Origin: CAXQUZ01 sp942491145
Lineage (GTDB): Bacteria > Myxococcota_A > UBA796 > UBA2385
Direction: 5' to 3'
Length of the DNA stretch: 64,000 nt
Assembly: GCA_942491145.1 (NCBI GenBank)
Contig: CALOBC010000001.1
Location: 62,001 to 126,000, forward strand
A model generated the notes under the pieces. It did no database searches, had not been told where the DNA came from, and worked only from the letters and a program-made list of their open reading frames with translations. The translations under genes and the position numbers were made by a program. Positions 36,315 to 45,348 of this stretch are shown piece by piece. Within the stretch, counting starts at the first letter, position 1. The number at the start of each line of letters is the position of its first letter.

Positions 36315-37364
36315 ATGAAACGTGTTCTGCCTCACCGGATGGGGGGCTGGCTCCAAGCCGCCGCTCTGGCCCTCGCAAGCACCGGCTGCATCGGCATCAT
36401 CGACAAGTCCACGCTCAAGACGGTGGCCCCAGTGGTGATGTCCACACCCGACATCGGCATGGGCTGTGCGTCCGGCGAGGCCCTGGCCGGCACCATGTCG
36501 GCGATGGGCAACCCCGCCAAGGGAAAGACGCCCCACAAGGCCCAAGTGCTGCTGCTCATGAGCGCGGCCATGTGCCTGGAGCCGCTGGCCTGGGACGCCG
36601 AGCTGTCCCGACAGACCGCCTTAAACAACCACGAGAGTGGCCGTGTTCAGGACCTCTTGGAACAGGAGCGCCGCGTGCATGCCGATGCGGCTTGGCGCTA
36701 CTACGCCGCCTGGCAACAGCTCGATGCCGCGTTTGCACTGTCGGCGCTCGATGAGGGGGAGTGCCCCCGGCTCAAGGCCTCCCGCAACGACGATCTGCTG
36801 TTCCTCTTGGGCCTGTCCACCGGTGTTCTCGGTGTGCTCCACGACCAAGCGGGTGGCATGGAGGTGGGCGTGCCACTCGACGTCCCCCGGCGGGTTGAGC
36901 GACTCGCGAGGTGCCTCGACGACGACCAGTGGTGGGGCGTGCCCCGGGCCCTCCAAGCGGCCGTGTGGGCCAGCGTTCCCGGTGCCCTACCCGAGGGTGA
37001 AGACGCCATCGCCACCCTCGCGGCCAGCGCGGCCAAGGGCCGGGCAGCACGGGTGCGACTCGCATCGGCCTTCCAGGCCCAGACCCTCGCGACCCTGGGC
37101 TTGGAGGATGCCCTCAAGCAAGCCATTGCCGACCACGCCGTCGATCTCGCCACGCCGGCAGATCCCCGCTACCGAATGCTGGACCGCTTCGCCGGTCAAT
37201 TGGTGCGCCACGAGTCAGACAAGCTGTGGGCAAAGGCGGAGGGCCACCGCACCCCTGGCGCGATGTACGGCACCTTCCCCCAGCCCCCGGCTGACCTGGA
37301 CGCACTGAACTCCCTGCTCGACCAGCTCCTGCCCCCCTCCCCTGTGCCCGTCGAGGGCGAGTGA
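36315..37364 (+). CDS. Lipoprotein, first gene of a TRAP-type transport group
   Basis: 349 residues with a lipoprotein signal (AAALALASTGC). The mature part is helical with several conserved Trp/Leu blocks (WRYYAAWQQLDAAFALSALD) and no catalytic motif. It overlaps the next gene, a solute-binding-like protein, by GTGA. This lipoprotein plus binding protein plus large permease order resembles TRAP systems with a periplasmic TatT-like helper; the match to TatT is weak. Start at 36315 is supported only by position; 36339 is an alternative. Confidence 0.65.
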   Translation: MKRVLPHRMGGWLQAAALALASTGCIGIIDKSTLKTVAPVVMSTPDIGMGCASGEALAGTMSAMGNPAKGKTPHKAQVLLLMSAAMCLEPLAWDAELSRQTALNNHESGRVQDLLEQERRVHADAAWRYYAAWQQLDAAFALSALDEGECPRLKASRNDDLLFLLGLSTGVLGVLHDQAGGMEVGVPLDVPRRVERLARCLDDDQWWGVPRALQAAVWASVPGALPEGEDAIATLAASAAKGRAARVRLASAFQAQTLATLGLEDALKQAIADHAVDLATPADPRYRMLDRFAGQLVRHESDKLWAKAEGHRTPGAMYGTFPQPPADLDALNSLLDQLLPPSPVPVEGE

Positions 37365-38332
37365 GATCCCCCATGCTTCGCTCTGTGATGACGACCCTCA
37401 CGGCATCCGCGCTGTTGCTCAGCACCCCTGCCCTCGCCAAGGATCCGACGTTCTGCGTCTACGACCCCAGCGGCGCGGCCGGCCCGGCCTTTCAGCACGC
37501 CAAGCGCTTTCAGGCGGCGGCCTCGGAGTGGGGGGTCAACCTGACGCTCAAGCCCTACACTGACGAGGGTGTGGCGGCGGCAGACTTTCGCAACGGCCAA
37601 TGTGATGCTGCGCTCATCACTGGCGTGCGCATGCAGCAGTTCAACAAGGCCACGTTCAGCATCGAAGCGGTCGGCCTGATCCCCGACTATGCCGTGCTGA
37701 AGAAGACTCTCGATGTGTTGGCCCTCGAGCGCGCGGCCAAGCTGATGACCAACGGTCAGTACGAGATCGCCGGCATCTTTCCGGGCGGGGCGGTCTACCT
37801 GTTCATCGACGACAAGCAGATCTCCGACGTCAAGGCGCTGGCCGGCAAGCGCATCTGCACGATGAGCTTTGACCAAGCGGCCAACACGATGGTGAAGACC
37901 ATTGGCGCGAGCCCGGTGGCCTCAGATGTGGGCACCTTCGCGAGCAAGTTCAACAACGGATCCTGCAACGTCGCGTATGCCCCGGCAGCGGCCTACACGC
38001 CGCTGGAGCTGTATCGGGGCATGGGTGACAAGGGCGGCGTGGTGCGCTTTCCCGTGGCGATGATGACGCTGCAGGCCGTCATCCGGACCACCGAGTTTCC
38101 GGCTGGATTTGGCCAGAGCGCGCGGGAGTGGTCGGCGTCTCAGTTCGACAGCATGCTGCCCACACTCCACAAGGCCGAGGCCGAAGTGAAGAAGGGCTAC
38201 TGGGTGGAGGTGTCCGGCGACAAGAAGGCCGCGTATGACGCCATGCTCGCCGAGACCCGGGGCAAGCTGGTCGCCGACGGCGCCTACGACCCCACCATTG
38301 TGAAGCTCGTCGAGCAGCTCCAAAGCAAGTAG
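37361..38332 (+). CDS. Putative solute-binding protein (DUF6091/TRAP-like)
   Basis: 323 residues; GTG at 37361 overlaps the lipoprotein stop, GAGGG upstream. An ATG at 37373 would give the same signal peptide (SVMTTLTASALLLSTPALA). The mature protein starts FCVYDPSGAAGPAFQHAKRF and has the pattern of a two-lobe periplasmic binding protein (FRNGQCDAALITGVRMQQFN, GKRICTMSFDQAANTMVKTI). This fits the putative solute-binding family that travels with TRAP permeases. The fused permease lies 850 bases downstream on the same strand. Confidence 0.78.
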   Translation: MRSPMLRSVMTTLTASALLLSTPALAKDPTFCVYDPSGAAGPAFQHAKRFQAAASEWGVNLTLKPYTDEGVAAADFRNGQCDAALITGVRMQQFNKATFSIEAVGLIPDYAVLKKTLDVLALERAAKLMTNGQYEIAGIFPGGAVYLFIDDKQISDVKALAGKRICTMSFDQAANTMVKTIGASPVASDVGTFASKFNNGSCNVAYAPAAAYTPLELYRGMGDKGGVVRFPVAMMTLQAVIRTTEFPAGFGQSAREWSASQFDSMLPTLHKAEAEVKKGYWVEVSGDKKAAYDAMLAETRGKLVADGAYDPTIVKLVEQLQSK

Positions 38333-38335
38333 CCC

Positions 38336-38992
38336 CTACTGCGCTTCGCCCTCTTCCTTCAGCCAGATCGTGGACTCTTGCTCCGGATCCTTGCCCCGCA
38401 TCGGGGCGTAGAAGTCTCGCAGCAGGTTCATGTCGGCAAGCACATCGCCGGTCGTCACGAGCAGTCCGCCCACCCCCGTGCGGCGGCGGCCATAGTCCAA
38501 GAAGCCCATCACAATGGGCACCTTGGCGGTGTGGGCCACCCAATAGAAGCCTGAGCGCCAGCGGTCTGTCTTGTTGCGGGTGCCCGACGGCGGAATCGCC
38601 AGCAGCATCCCCGGCGCGGCCGTCAATGTCGCGGCCAGCTGGTCGACCAGCCCGAGCTTTCCAGCGCGGTCGATCGGGATCAGCCCCAGCCAGCGCAGCA
38701 GCGCGCCCAGGGGAAACCAGAACAGGCTCTTCTTGCCCACCGCATGCAGCTTCACACCAAATGCGTAGGCCACCGCGACCATCCAGACGTAGTCCCAGTT
38801 CGACGTGTGCGGCGCCGCGATCATGACCAGACGGGGGTGGCCAGCGGGCAGCGCGCCCTCGAGGGTCCAGCCCCCCAACCGCAGGACCGTCCGGCCGAGC
38901 CAGCGTGCGAGAGCACCCGCTGGGGGCAGGTCATGATTCGGCAAAGCAGTCACCGGCGCCCTCGGGCGTGGGGGCGAACCGCAGTAACCCAA
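38336..38992 (-). CDS. Lysophospholipid acyltransferase (PlsC-like)
   Basis: 218 residues with the HX4D acyltransferase motif (APHTSNWDYVW, about residue 57), an IDRAG block (about 96) and AIPPSGTRNKTDRWRSGFY (EGTR-equivalent, about 120). This family adds acyl chains to lysophospholipids or ornithine lipids. It lies on the opposite strand between the binding-protein and permease genes, its stop four bases from that of the binding protein. The start could be as late as a TTG near residue 17. Confidence 0.85.
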   Translation of the reverse strand: MGYCGSPPRPRAPVTALPNHDLPPAGALARWLGRTVLRLGGWTLEGALPAGHPRLVMIAAPHTSNWDYVWMVAVAYAFGVKLHAVGKKSLFWFPLGALLRWLGLIPIDRAGKLGLVDQLAATLTAAPGMLLAIPPSGTRNKTDRWRSGFYWVAHTAKVPIVMGFLDYGRRRTGVGGLLVTTGDVLADMNLLRDFYAPMRGKDPEQESTIWLKEEGEAQ

Positions 38993-39173
38993 GGCTCCGA
39001 TGCGCCACGTGTGCGGGTGCCCAAGCGGCGCGGATCAACACTGCACCCAACCACTCGAAAATGACCGATAGCACGCCATCTTCGATGGGTTTAGAGCAGC
39101 CTCCACGGCACCGTCCGGGGCCCCTGCACGGTGCATGCTGAGCGACCGGCCCCTCGCTCCAACCGGAGGCCCC

Positions 39174-41285
39174 GTGCATCCGCCAAGTCCCGACAGCCGC
39201 CTCCGACGCAGCCTCTCCACCCTGCCCGTGCTGATCCTGCTGGCTGGCACCGTGCTGCACTGGACCGCCAGCGCCGGCAGCAGTCGCCTGATCGAGCTCG
39301 GAGAGTCCCTCTGGCCCGGGTACGCCGTGGATCTGCGGGTGGATCGCCGCCGGCCGACCCTCGCGACCGACAAGGCCCCACCGCAGGGGACCGGCGCCGA
39401 TGATGACCTGATCGGCGACCTGATCGGTGAGCCGACTGCCGACGATGCACTGATTGGGGACCTCTTGGGGGAGGTGGCCCCAGATCCAGAGGACGGCCCG
39501 AAGGCCGACGATGCCCTGATTGGCGACCTCCTCGGCGAAGACGTGACCCCCACCGCAGCGCCCCCGCCGGACAACCGCGCCCGCCTCGCCCTCTGGGAAG
39601 AAGTTGAGGCCCAGAAGACCCCCGTGGTGCGCATCTTCCGCGCGATCGAGACCAGCTTGGCGGCGTTCTCGGCCTGGGGCGGGGTGCACTTTGGATCGGT
39701 CCTGGTGTTGCTTCTGGGCTTCGCGGGCACCACCGCCACCGCCACCCGTGCCCACATCAGCTTGCGCCCCATCCAGACTCGGGTGGATGACCGGGTGTCC
39801 CAGCTGGTGCAGCTTGTGGCCAACCTGTGCCTTGCGCTGTCCCTCGTCCAGCTCTACCGCCTGAACGCCAGCTCCGGCACAGACCTCGACGGTGCGGCGC
39901 TGCCGCTGCTGTGGGCCGCCGCTTTCCTGGGCATGTCGGTCATCAACGTCTGGCACCTCGCACGGCCCCATCCCGACCACAGCACCGACGGCCGCTGGCT
40001 CGACGCCCTGCTCACCCCGCCGCTCTACACCAGCATGGCGCTGCTGAGCTTCGGGTGGTTTGCGATCGGCGAGGACTACGCAGCGGGGCTGGGCGTGTAC
40101 CTGCAGAAGCTCACCGAACATGCCGAGCTGTACGTCTTTGTCGGGCTGTATGTGTGGACCGGCATGCTGCTCAAGCGCACCCGGCTCGCCGACCTCGGCT
40201 TTGACTTGCTGCGTCCGTGGCGCATGCCGCCGGAGCTCCTGGCTGTCGTGGTTGTGCTCATCGCAGCCTTGCCCACCGCGTGGTCCGGCGCCTCCGGCAT
40301 CTTTGTCATCGCGACCGGCGGGCTCATCTTCAGAGAGCTGTCCAACGCCGGCGCCCGCCCCCAGCTCGCCTTGGCCGCCACCGCCATGTCGGGCAGCCTC
40401 GGTGTGGTCCTCAGCCCGTGCTTGTTGGTCGTCATCGTTGCTTACCTCAACCCGCCGACCACCGAAGTGCTCTACAGCTGGGGCAAGTGGGTGTTCTTGT
40501 TGACCGGCGGCCTGTTCGCGCTCGCGGTGCTGTTGGGTCGCGAAGGTCCCCTCCGGCCCAACCCACTGCCCGACGCAAAGGCCCGGACCCTCGACGCCCT
40601 CAAGGCCCTGGTGCCCTACGTTGGGGTCGGCGCGGGGCTGCTGCTCACCTACACCGTCGTGCTGGGTGTGGGCCTGGACGAGCACACCGCGCCCGTCATC
40701 CTTCCCGTGATGCTCGGGGCCGTGATGCTGGTCGACCGGCGCACCGCCCAGGACCGCACGCCAGATCCCACCGCACCGACCCCCACGGTCATCGACGCGA
40801 CCTCGGAGACCGCGGTGCACATCGGCGCGCTGTTGCTGCTGATGAGTGTCTCCATCGCGCTGGGCGGCGTGTTCGAGCGGTCCGAGATCATGAGCTTGGT
40901 GCCGTCCAGCCTGGGCTCGCCATTCTCCGCAATGGCCGTGCTTGTCGTCGTTCTCGTGGGCATCGGCATGACGATGGACCCCTACGGCGCGGTCATCCTC
41001 GTCAGCGCCACCATCGCCCAGATCGCCTACGCCAGCGGCATCGACGAAGCCCACTTCTGGATGGTTGTGCTGGTCGCGTTTGAGCTGGGCTACTTGACCC
41101 CGCCCGTGGCGCTCAACCACTTGTTGACCCGTCAGGTCATCGGCAACGACGCCTACGCCGCCGCGCTGACCCACTCCGCCCAAGCAGGCTTCTGGCGCCG
41201 CCACGAGCGGGTGCTGCTGCCAGTTGCCGTCATGGGCGTGGCACTGGTGCTTGTGGCCTTCGTCCCCCTCCTCGTGGCCCGCTGA
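39174..41285 (+). CDS. Fused TRAP transporter small/large permease (DctQ-DctM type)
   Basis: 703 residues from the GTG at 39174 (GGAGG upstream); an ATG at 39135 lacks a site. A signal-like helix (LPVLILLAGTVLHWTASAGS) is followed by a hydrophilic loop with three DDALIGDLLGE-type repeats. Residues about 165-300 form a four-helix small-permease-like part, and the rest is a DctM-like large permease (GASGIFVIATGGLIFRELSN, PYGAVILVSATIAQIAYASG, ELGYLTPPVALNHLL). It should use ion gradients for solute uptake with the upstream binding protein. The substrate is unknown, though organic acids are usual. Confidence 0.85.
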   Translation: MHPPSPDSRLRRSLSTLPVLILLAGTVLHWTASAGSSRLIELGESLWPGYAVDLRVDRRRPTLATDKAPPQGTGADDDLIGDLIGEPTADDALIGDLLGEVAPDPEDGPKADDALIGDLLGEDVTPTAAPPPDNRARLALWEEVEAQKTPVVRIFRAIETSLAAFSAWGGVHFGSVLVLLLGFAGTTATATRAHISLRPIQTRVDDRVSQLVQLVANLCLALSLVQLYRLNASSGTDLDGAALPLLWAAAFLGMSVINVWHLARPHPDHSTDGRWLDALLTPPLYTSMALLSFGWFAIGEDYAAGLGVYLQKLTEHAELYVFVGLYVWTGMLLKRTRLADLGFDLLRPWRMPPELLAVVVVLIAALPTAWSGASGIFVIATGGLIFRELSNAGARPQLALAATAMSGSLGVVLSPCLLVVIVAYLNPPTTEVLYSWGKWVFLLTGGLFALAVLLGREGPLRPNPLPDAKARTLDALKALVPYVGVGAGLLLTYTVVLGVGLDEHTAPVILPVMLGAVMLVDRRTAQDRTPDPTAPTPTVIDATSETAVHIGALLLLMSVSIALGGVFERSEIMSLVPSSLGSPFSAMAVLVVVLVGIGMTMDPYGAVILVSATIAQIAYASGIDEAHFWMVVLVAFELGYLTPPVALNHLLTRQVIGNDAYAAALTHSAQAGFWRRHERVLLPVAVMGVALVLVAFVPLLVAR
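39402..39539 (+). repeat. Three imperfect DDALIGDLLGE-coding repeats
   Basis: Units at about 39402-39431, 39441-39473 and 39507-39539 encode DDLIGDLIGE, DDALIGDLLGE and DDALIGDLLGE, separated by Pro/Ala/Asp spacers. They lie in the external loop between the first helix and the permease core. They resemble short binding motifs, but I know no ligand. Confidence 0.8.
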
Positions 41286-41344
41286 GCCGATGCGCACTCG
41301 GGACAGGGTGTATGCTCCCCTCCCCTGCGCTTCTTGGAGACTCC

Positions 41345-42112
41345 ATGGCCCGTCCCGTCCACATCTTGCTCGCCCTGTCCCTCGCTCTCAGTGTCGGCTG
41401 TGTCGACCCCTATGGCGAAGCCCGAGAGGCCAACACGGTGGAGGCCTACGAGAAGTTCTTGAAGGAGAACCCCAGCTCGCCTCAGCGCTTGATGGCCGAG
41501 AGCATGCTTGAAGAGCTGCTGATCGGGAAGGCCCGCGAGACCCGCTCCTTGGAAGACTACGACGTCTACCTGGAGCGATTCCCGAAGGGCAAGCTGCACG
41601 ACAAGGCGCTCGATGAGCGGCGCGAGTTCCTGTTTGCATGGGCCAGCGAGACCAACACGGCCGCCTCGTGGCAGAAGTTCTTGGACGAGTACCCGAAGGG
41701 CGACAAGAAGCAGCTCACCGAGGCCCGGCGCCGCATGAACATGGCCGAGAACCTCGAGCGGGTGGGCATTGGGCCGATTGAGTCTGAGCAAGTGAACTTG
41801 GCCGAGAACCCCGACGGCCCGCTGGACGGCTGGGGCTTCTACGCCGACATCACCAACAAGGGTGACAAGCCCATCGAAAACCTGATGTTTGAGGTCCAGT
41901 ACCTCGGCGCCGACGGCAACCGCCTGTCCGGCGAGAAGTGGCCCGTCGTGGCCCCCGCCCTGCCCGGCAACCTGCCCAAGCCCGAGGGCTTTAGCGACCC
42001 CATCGCCCCTGGCCAGTCGCGGCGGTTTGAGTATACAACCAACAACCTGCCCGCTGGCTGGTCCAAGAAGGCCAAGCTGGTGCCGACCGACATCCGCCTC
42101 GTCGGGGGATGA
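41345..42112 (+). CDS. Lipoprotein with TPR-like helices and an Ig-like C-terminal domain
   Basis: 255 residues from the ATG at 41345 (GGAG upstream) with lipobox LSVGC. Residues 25-140 are tandem helical repeats of the NTVEAYEKFLKENPSS and RSLEDYDVYLERFPKG kind, like tetratricopeptide repeats. The rest (YADITNKGDKPIENLMFEVQ onward) is a beta sandwich similar to FxLYD-type envelope domains. It overlaps the next gene by ATGA. Probably a scaffold in the periplasm or outer membrane. Confidence 0.75.
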   Translation: MARPVHILLALSLALSVGCVDPYGEAREANTVEAYEKFLKENPSSPQRLMAESMLEELLIGKARETRSLEDYDVYLERFPKGKLHDKALDERREFLFAWASETNTAASWQKFLDEYPKGDKKQLTEARRRMNMAENLERVGIGPIESEQVNLAENPDGPLDGWGFYADITNKGDKPIENLMFEVQYLGADGNRLSGEKWPVVAPALPGNLPKPEGFSDPIAPGQSRRFEYTTNNLPAGWSKKAKLVPTDIRLVGG

Positions 42113-44181
42113 GCCCACGGTGGCGAGCCCACCAAGATCCCGAGCACGCCGTCGATCTGACCCTGCCACGCCCCGTCCTCATCGTCGCACTCGTCGTGTT
42201 GGTGGGCTGTCGCCCAGAGCGGGTGGAACCTGTGGTCGACCCGCTGCTGTGCGACGCACGGCCGATGGAAGCGGGTGAGGTCCGGGTGCGGCGAATCCCG
42301 TGCAGCGATGAGGTCATCTCGGGGGGAGACGCCGGCCGAGGGCACTGGATGCTGGAGAACCAGTTTCTGCGGGTGGGAATTCGGGACGTGGGCACCGCAC
42401 TGACCCGGCTGAACGCCGCCGGCGGCACGGTGGTCGACCTCGAGCGCGTGGGCAGCGACGACTTTGTGCTGGAAGCAACCCCGCTCATCGGCCCTGAACA
42501 AGCGTGGTTCGTGGACGCCGAGATTGTGCCCTTCGAGGAGGACGGACTCGCGGGCATCGAGGTCATCGGCACGCTGGAGAGCGGGCGCGAGGACAGCATG
42601 CGCTACATCCTGCGGGCCGGCGGCGGGCGCTTGGAGCTGGAGGGGGTCGACGGGCTCGAGCTCGCGGCCAGCAGCGGCGCGGGTGCGGTCGGGGAAGTGA
42701 TGCAGGCCCCGTCTGGCTCGATGCAGTTCGCCACGGACGGCACGCTGGCCGAGGACATGGGCGGCTGGATGCGGTGGGACGGCGTTGAGAACATCGCTGT
42801 GGGGACCAATCCCGAGTTCCACACGCTGCTGCCACGACGCTGGGCCATCCAGTACGGCGGGGTCGCCACCGGCGACTATGTGGAAGCCTGGAGCGGTGAC
42901 CGGTTCATCCACCGGGTCTCGGTCTCTCCCGGTCCCGACCAGCCCTTCGCGATCTGGGTGCCCCCCACTGTCGATCGCCTGCGGGTCACCGCGCTGGGCC
43001 ACACGTCCGGGGAGATGACCACCCCAGGCAACAATGTGCGCCTGCAAGTCGGTGCGAGGGGGGTCGTCGACGTGGACGTGCGCACCTGGGATGGCGAGCA
43101 TGTGCCGACTTCCGTGTACTGGAACGGCGCCCGCTGGTACCTGAGCACCGGCTCCGGCCGCATCTACCCCGGCCCCGGCTTGGGCTCCGCGGTGGTGAGC
43201 GCCGGCCCCCAGTATGAGGTGGCGTGGATCGAAGAGGTCGACGTCTACGACGAGACCGCGGTGTCCGCAGTGCTTCAGCCCGCGATCGAAGATCCCCCGC
43301 TGCTCGCAGCGCTCGGTGTGGAGACGTGGCCCGATGCCACCAACCGCTCCAGCTCCAGCTCCCGGGCGGCCTCGGCAGCGGCCTCGGGGGTGCGCTTTGT
43401 GGTGACTGTCGCTGACGACGAGGTCGCGGCGTCCGACATCAGCCGCACCAGCCAGCGCATCTTGGCGGCCACCGGAGGGTCCCGGGCCAACACGCCCAAT
43501 GGCCGGCCCTACGCATTTCCATGGGGGGCCAACAGCCGGCGAGGCGCCCACGGCGCAGCCCCCTGGCAGGACGTGCACATCAAAGAGCTGCTGGGGCTGA
43601 TGAGCCCGGCGGACACTCGCTACACCGTGGTGGATCCGGAGTGGGTCGACGCCGTGGGCGACCCCGACCTGTGGGGCACCGTGCCCGATGCGTTGCAGAT
43701 TGGCAGCCTCGATGAGCTCCCGGTCTACCTGGACCTGCTCGACCGCTGGCGCTTGCTCGCGTTGGTCGGCCCGCTCACTTGGCTGGACGGCACAGACCCG
43801 AACTCATTTTCCGAGACTGACGCCGTGGCGGCCATTGTCGAGGCGCGCACGGTTGCGACCACGGGCCCACTCCTGACCTTGCGCGTGGAGGGCCAGCCGC
43901 CAGGCGCGGACGTCACCGATGCCTTGCTCCGGCGCACCAGCCTCAAGGTGCAAGCCCCACGCTGGATCCCGCTCGACACGGCGGCACTGATCGGGCCCGA
44001 TGGTGAGCTGATGCGGTGGAGCCTGCCGGATGACACCGCCGTCCGGTTGGACGTCGACGTGTCCCTGCCGTCAGATCTGCCGTGGGTCGTGGCGATCGCG
44101 TGGAGCGAAGACACCGCGCCGCCGCTGGTGGAGAGCCCCCCATGGGCAGCCACGTCGGCCATCATGTTGCAGCGGCCCTGA
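42109..44181 (+). CDS. Lipoprotein with degenerate CehA/McbA-like PHP region
   Basis: 690 residues, ATG in ATGA overlap with the previous lipoprotein. A lipobox (LIVALVVLVGC) is at residues 24-34. The middle is beta-rich. The C-terminal third has the organisation of CehA/McbA PHP hydrolases (FVVTVADDEVAASDI, then IVEARTVATTGPLLTLRV near residue 580), but I cannot find the metal-binding HxH cluster, so it is probably inactive. Exported, probably membrane-bound. Substrate unknown. Confidence 0.62.
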   Translation: MSPRWRAHQDPEHAVDLTLPRPVLIVALVVLVGCRPERVEPVVDPLLCDARPMEAGEVRVRRIPCSDEVISGGDAGRGHWMLENQFLRVGIRDVGTALTRLNAAGGTVVDLERVGSDDFVLEATPLIGPEQAWFVDAEIVPFEEDGLAGIEVIGTLESGREDSMRYILRAGGGRLELEGVDGLELAASSGAGAVGEVMQAPSGSMQFATDGTLAEDMGGWMRWDGVENIAVGTNPEFHTLLPRRWAIQYGGVATGDYVEAWSGDRFIHRVSVSPGPDQPFAIWVPPTVDRLRVTALGHTSGEMTTPGNNVRLQVGARGVVDVDVRTWDGEHVPTSVYWNGARWYLSTGSGRIYPGPGLGSAVVSAGPQYEVAWIEEVDVYDETAVSAVLQPAIEDPPLLAALGVETWPDATNRSSSSSRAASAAASGVRFVVTVADDEVAASDISRTSQRILAATGGSRANTPNGRPYAFPWGANSRRGAHGAAPWQDVHIKELLGLMSPADTRYTVVDPEWVDAVGDPDLWGTVPDALQIGSLDELPVYLDLLDRWRLLALVGPLTWLDGTDPNSFSETDAVAAIVEARTVATTGPLLTLRVEGQPPGADVTDALLRRTSLKVQAPRWIPLDTAALIGPDGELMRWSLPDDTAVRLDVDVSLPSDLPWVVAIAWSEDTAPPLVESPPWAATSAIMLQRP

Positions 44182-44196
44182 GCCCCCCGAGTCGGG

Positions 44197-45291
44197 TCAG
44201 GACTCGGAGACCTCACCGGACATCTCGGCGATGAGCTGTTCGCGCAAGTGGTCGTTGAGCGGCACAATCACGGGCGCCAAGTCCCCTTCTACCACCCGAT
44301 CGAGCTGGTACAGCGTGAGCCCGATGCGGTGGTCCGTCAGCCGGTTCTGGGGGAAATTGTAGGTGCGGATCCGCTCGGAGCGATCGCCCGAACCGACCTG
44401 CTGACGCCGATTCTCGGCAGCAACCGCATGGGCCGCGGCCTGCTTGGCTTCGAGCAGCCGTGCCGCCAACACCTTGAGCGCCTTGGCCTTGTTTTTGTGT
44501 TGGGACTTCTCGTCCTGGCACTGGACCACCAGGCCGGTCTCGAGGTGGGTCAGGCGGACCGCGGAGTCGGTGGTGTTGACCGACTGGCCACCGGGACCGG
44601 AGGCGCGGAAGACATCGACGCGGATGTCCTTTTCTTCGATCTGGACTTCCACTTCGTCGGCCACCGGCATGATGGCCACGGTCGCCGCAGAGGTGTGGAT
44701 GCGGCCCTGGGTCTCGGTCGCCGGCACACGCTGGACGCGGTGCACACCGGACTCATGCCGAAGCTCGACGTATGCGGTCGCGCCGGACACCTGGCAGATG
44801 ATCTCTTTGTAGCCAACGGAGCGGTTGCTGCCGCCGACGTGGATCTCGGATCGCTCCAGCACCTCGACCCGCCAGCGGCGGCTGTCGGCGTAGCGGGAGT
44901 ACATGCGGAACAGGTCGGCGGCGAACAAGGCGGCCTCGTCACCGCCCGTGCCCGCTCGAATCTCCAGGATGAGGTCGCGGCCCTCGAAGGGATCGGGCGG
45001 AATCAGCGCAGCACGCAGCGCTTCCTGCAGCCCAGGCAGCGCCTCTTCCAGTCGGCTGACCTCTTCAGAGGCCATCTCCCGCATCTCGGGGTCGGCCAGC
45101 AGCTCCCGCGCTTCTTCGAGCTCCTGGCGGGCGCCCTCGAAGGCAGCAAACTGCTCGATGATCGGCACCAAGTGGGCACGATCGCGGGTCGCAGCCATCA
45201 GGCGCCGCGTGTCGGACAGCACCGAGGGATCCATCAGACGGCGATCAAGCTCTTCCAGGCGAAGCTGGGCCTCTTCAAGACTGCGGAACAT
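44197..45291 (-). CDS. prfA: Peptide chain release factor 1
   Basis: 364 residues, full length. It has the RF1 stop-codon motif PAT (VPATETQGR, about residue 188) and the GGQ peptidyl-hydrolysis motif (ASGPGGQSVNTTDSAVRLTH, about residue 230), followed by QCQDEKSQHKNKAKAL. It reads UAA and UAG. It lies 57 bases after rho on the same strand. A prmC methyltransferase gene, often next, is absent here. Confidence 0.97.
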   Translation of the reverse strand: MFRSLEEAQLRLEELDRRLMDPSVLSDTRRLMAATRDRAHLVPIIEQFAAFEGARQELEEARELLADPEMREMASEEVSRLEEALPGLQEALRAALIPPDPFEGRDLILEIRAGTGGDEAALFAADLFRMYSRYADSRRWRVEVLERSEIHVGGSNRSVGYKEIICQVSGATAYVELRHESGVHRVQRVPATETQGRIHTSAATVAIMPVADEVEVQIEEKDIRVDVFRASGPGGQSVNTTDSAVRLTHLETGLVVQCQDEKSQHKNKAKALKVLAARLLEAKQAAAHAVAAENRRQQVGSGDRSERIRTYNFPQNRLTDHRIGLTLYQLDRVVEGDLAPVIVPLNDHLREQLIAEMSGEVSES

Positions 45292-45348
45292 CGGTGCCTC
45301 CAGGGGCGACGCACCTATGCCGGCGGCCGTCCCTGCGCTTCATCGCGG

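Noticed and set aside
38931..41297. Minus-strand 788-codon open frame opposite the TRAP permease
   Set aside because: His/Gln-rich complement frame over clear membrane helices on the other strand.
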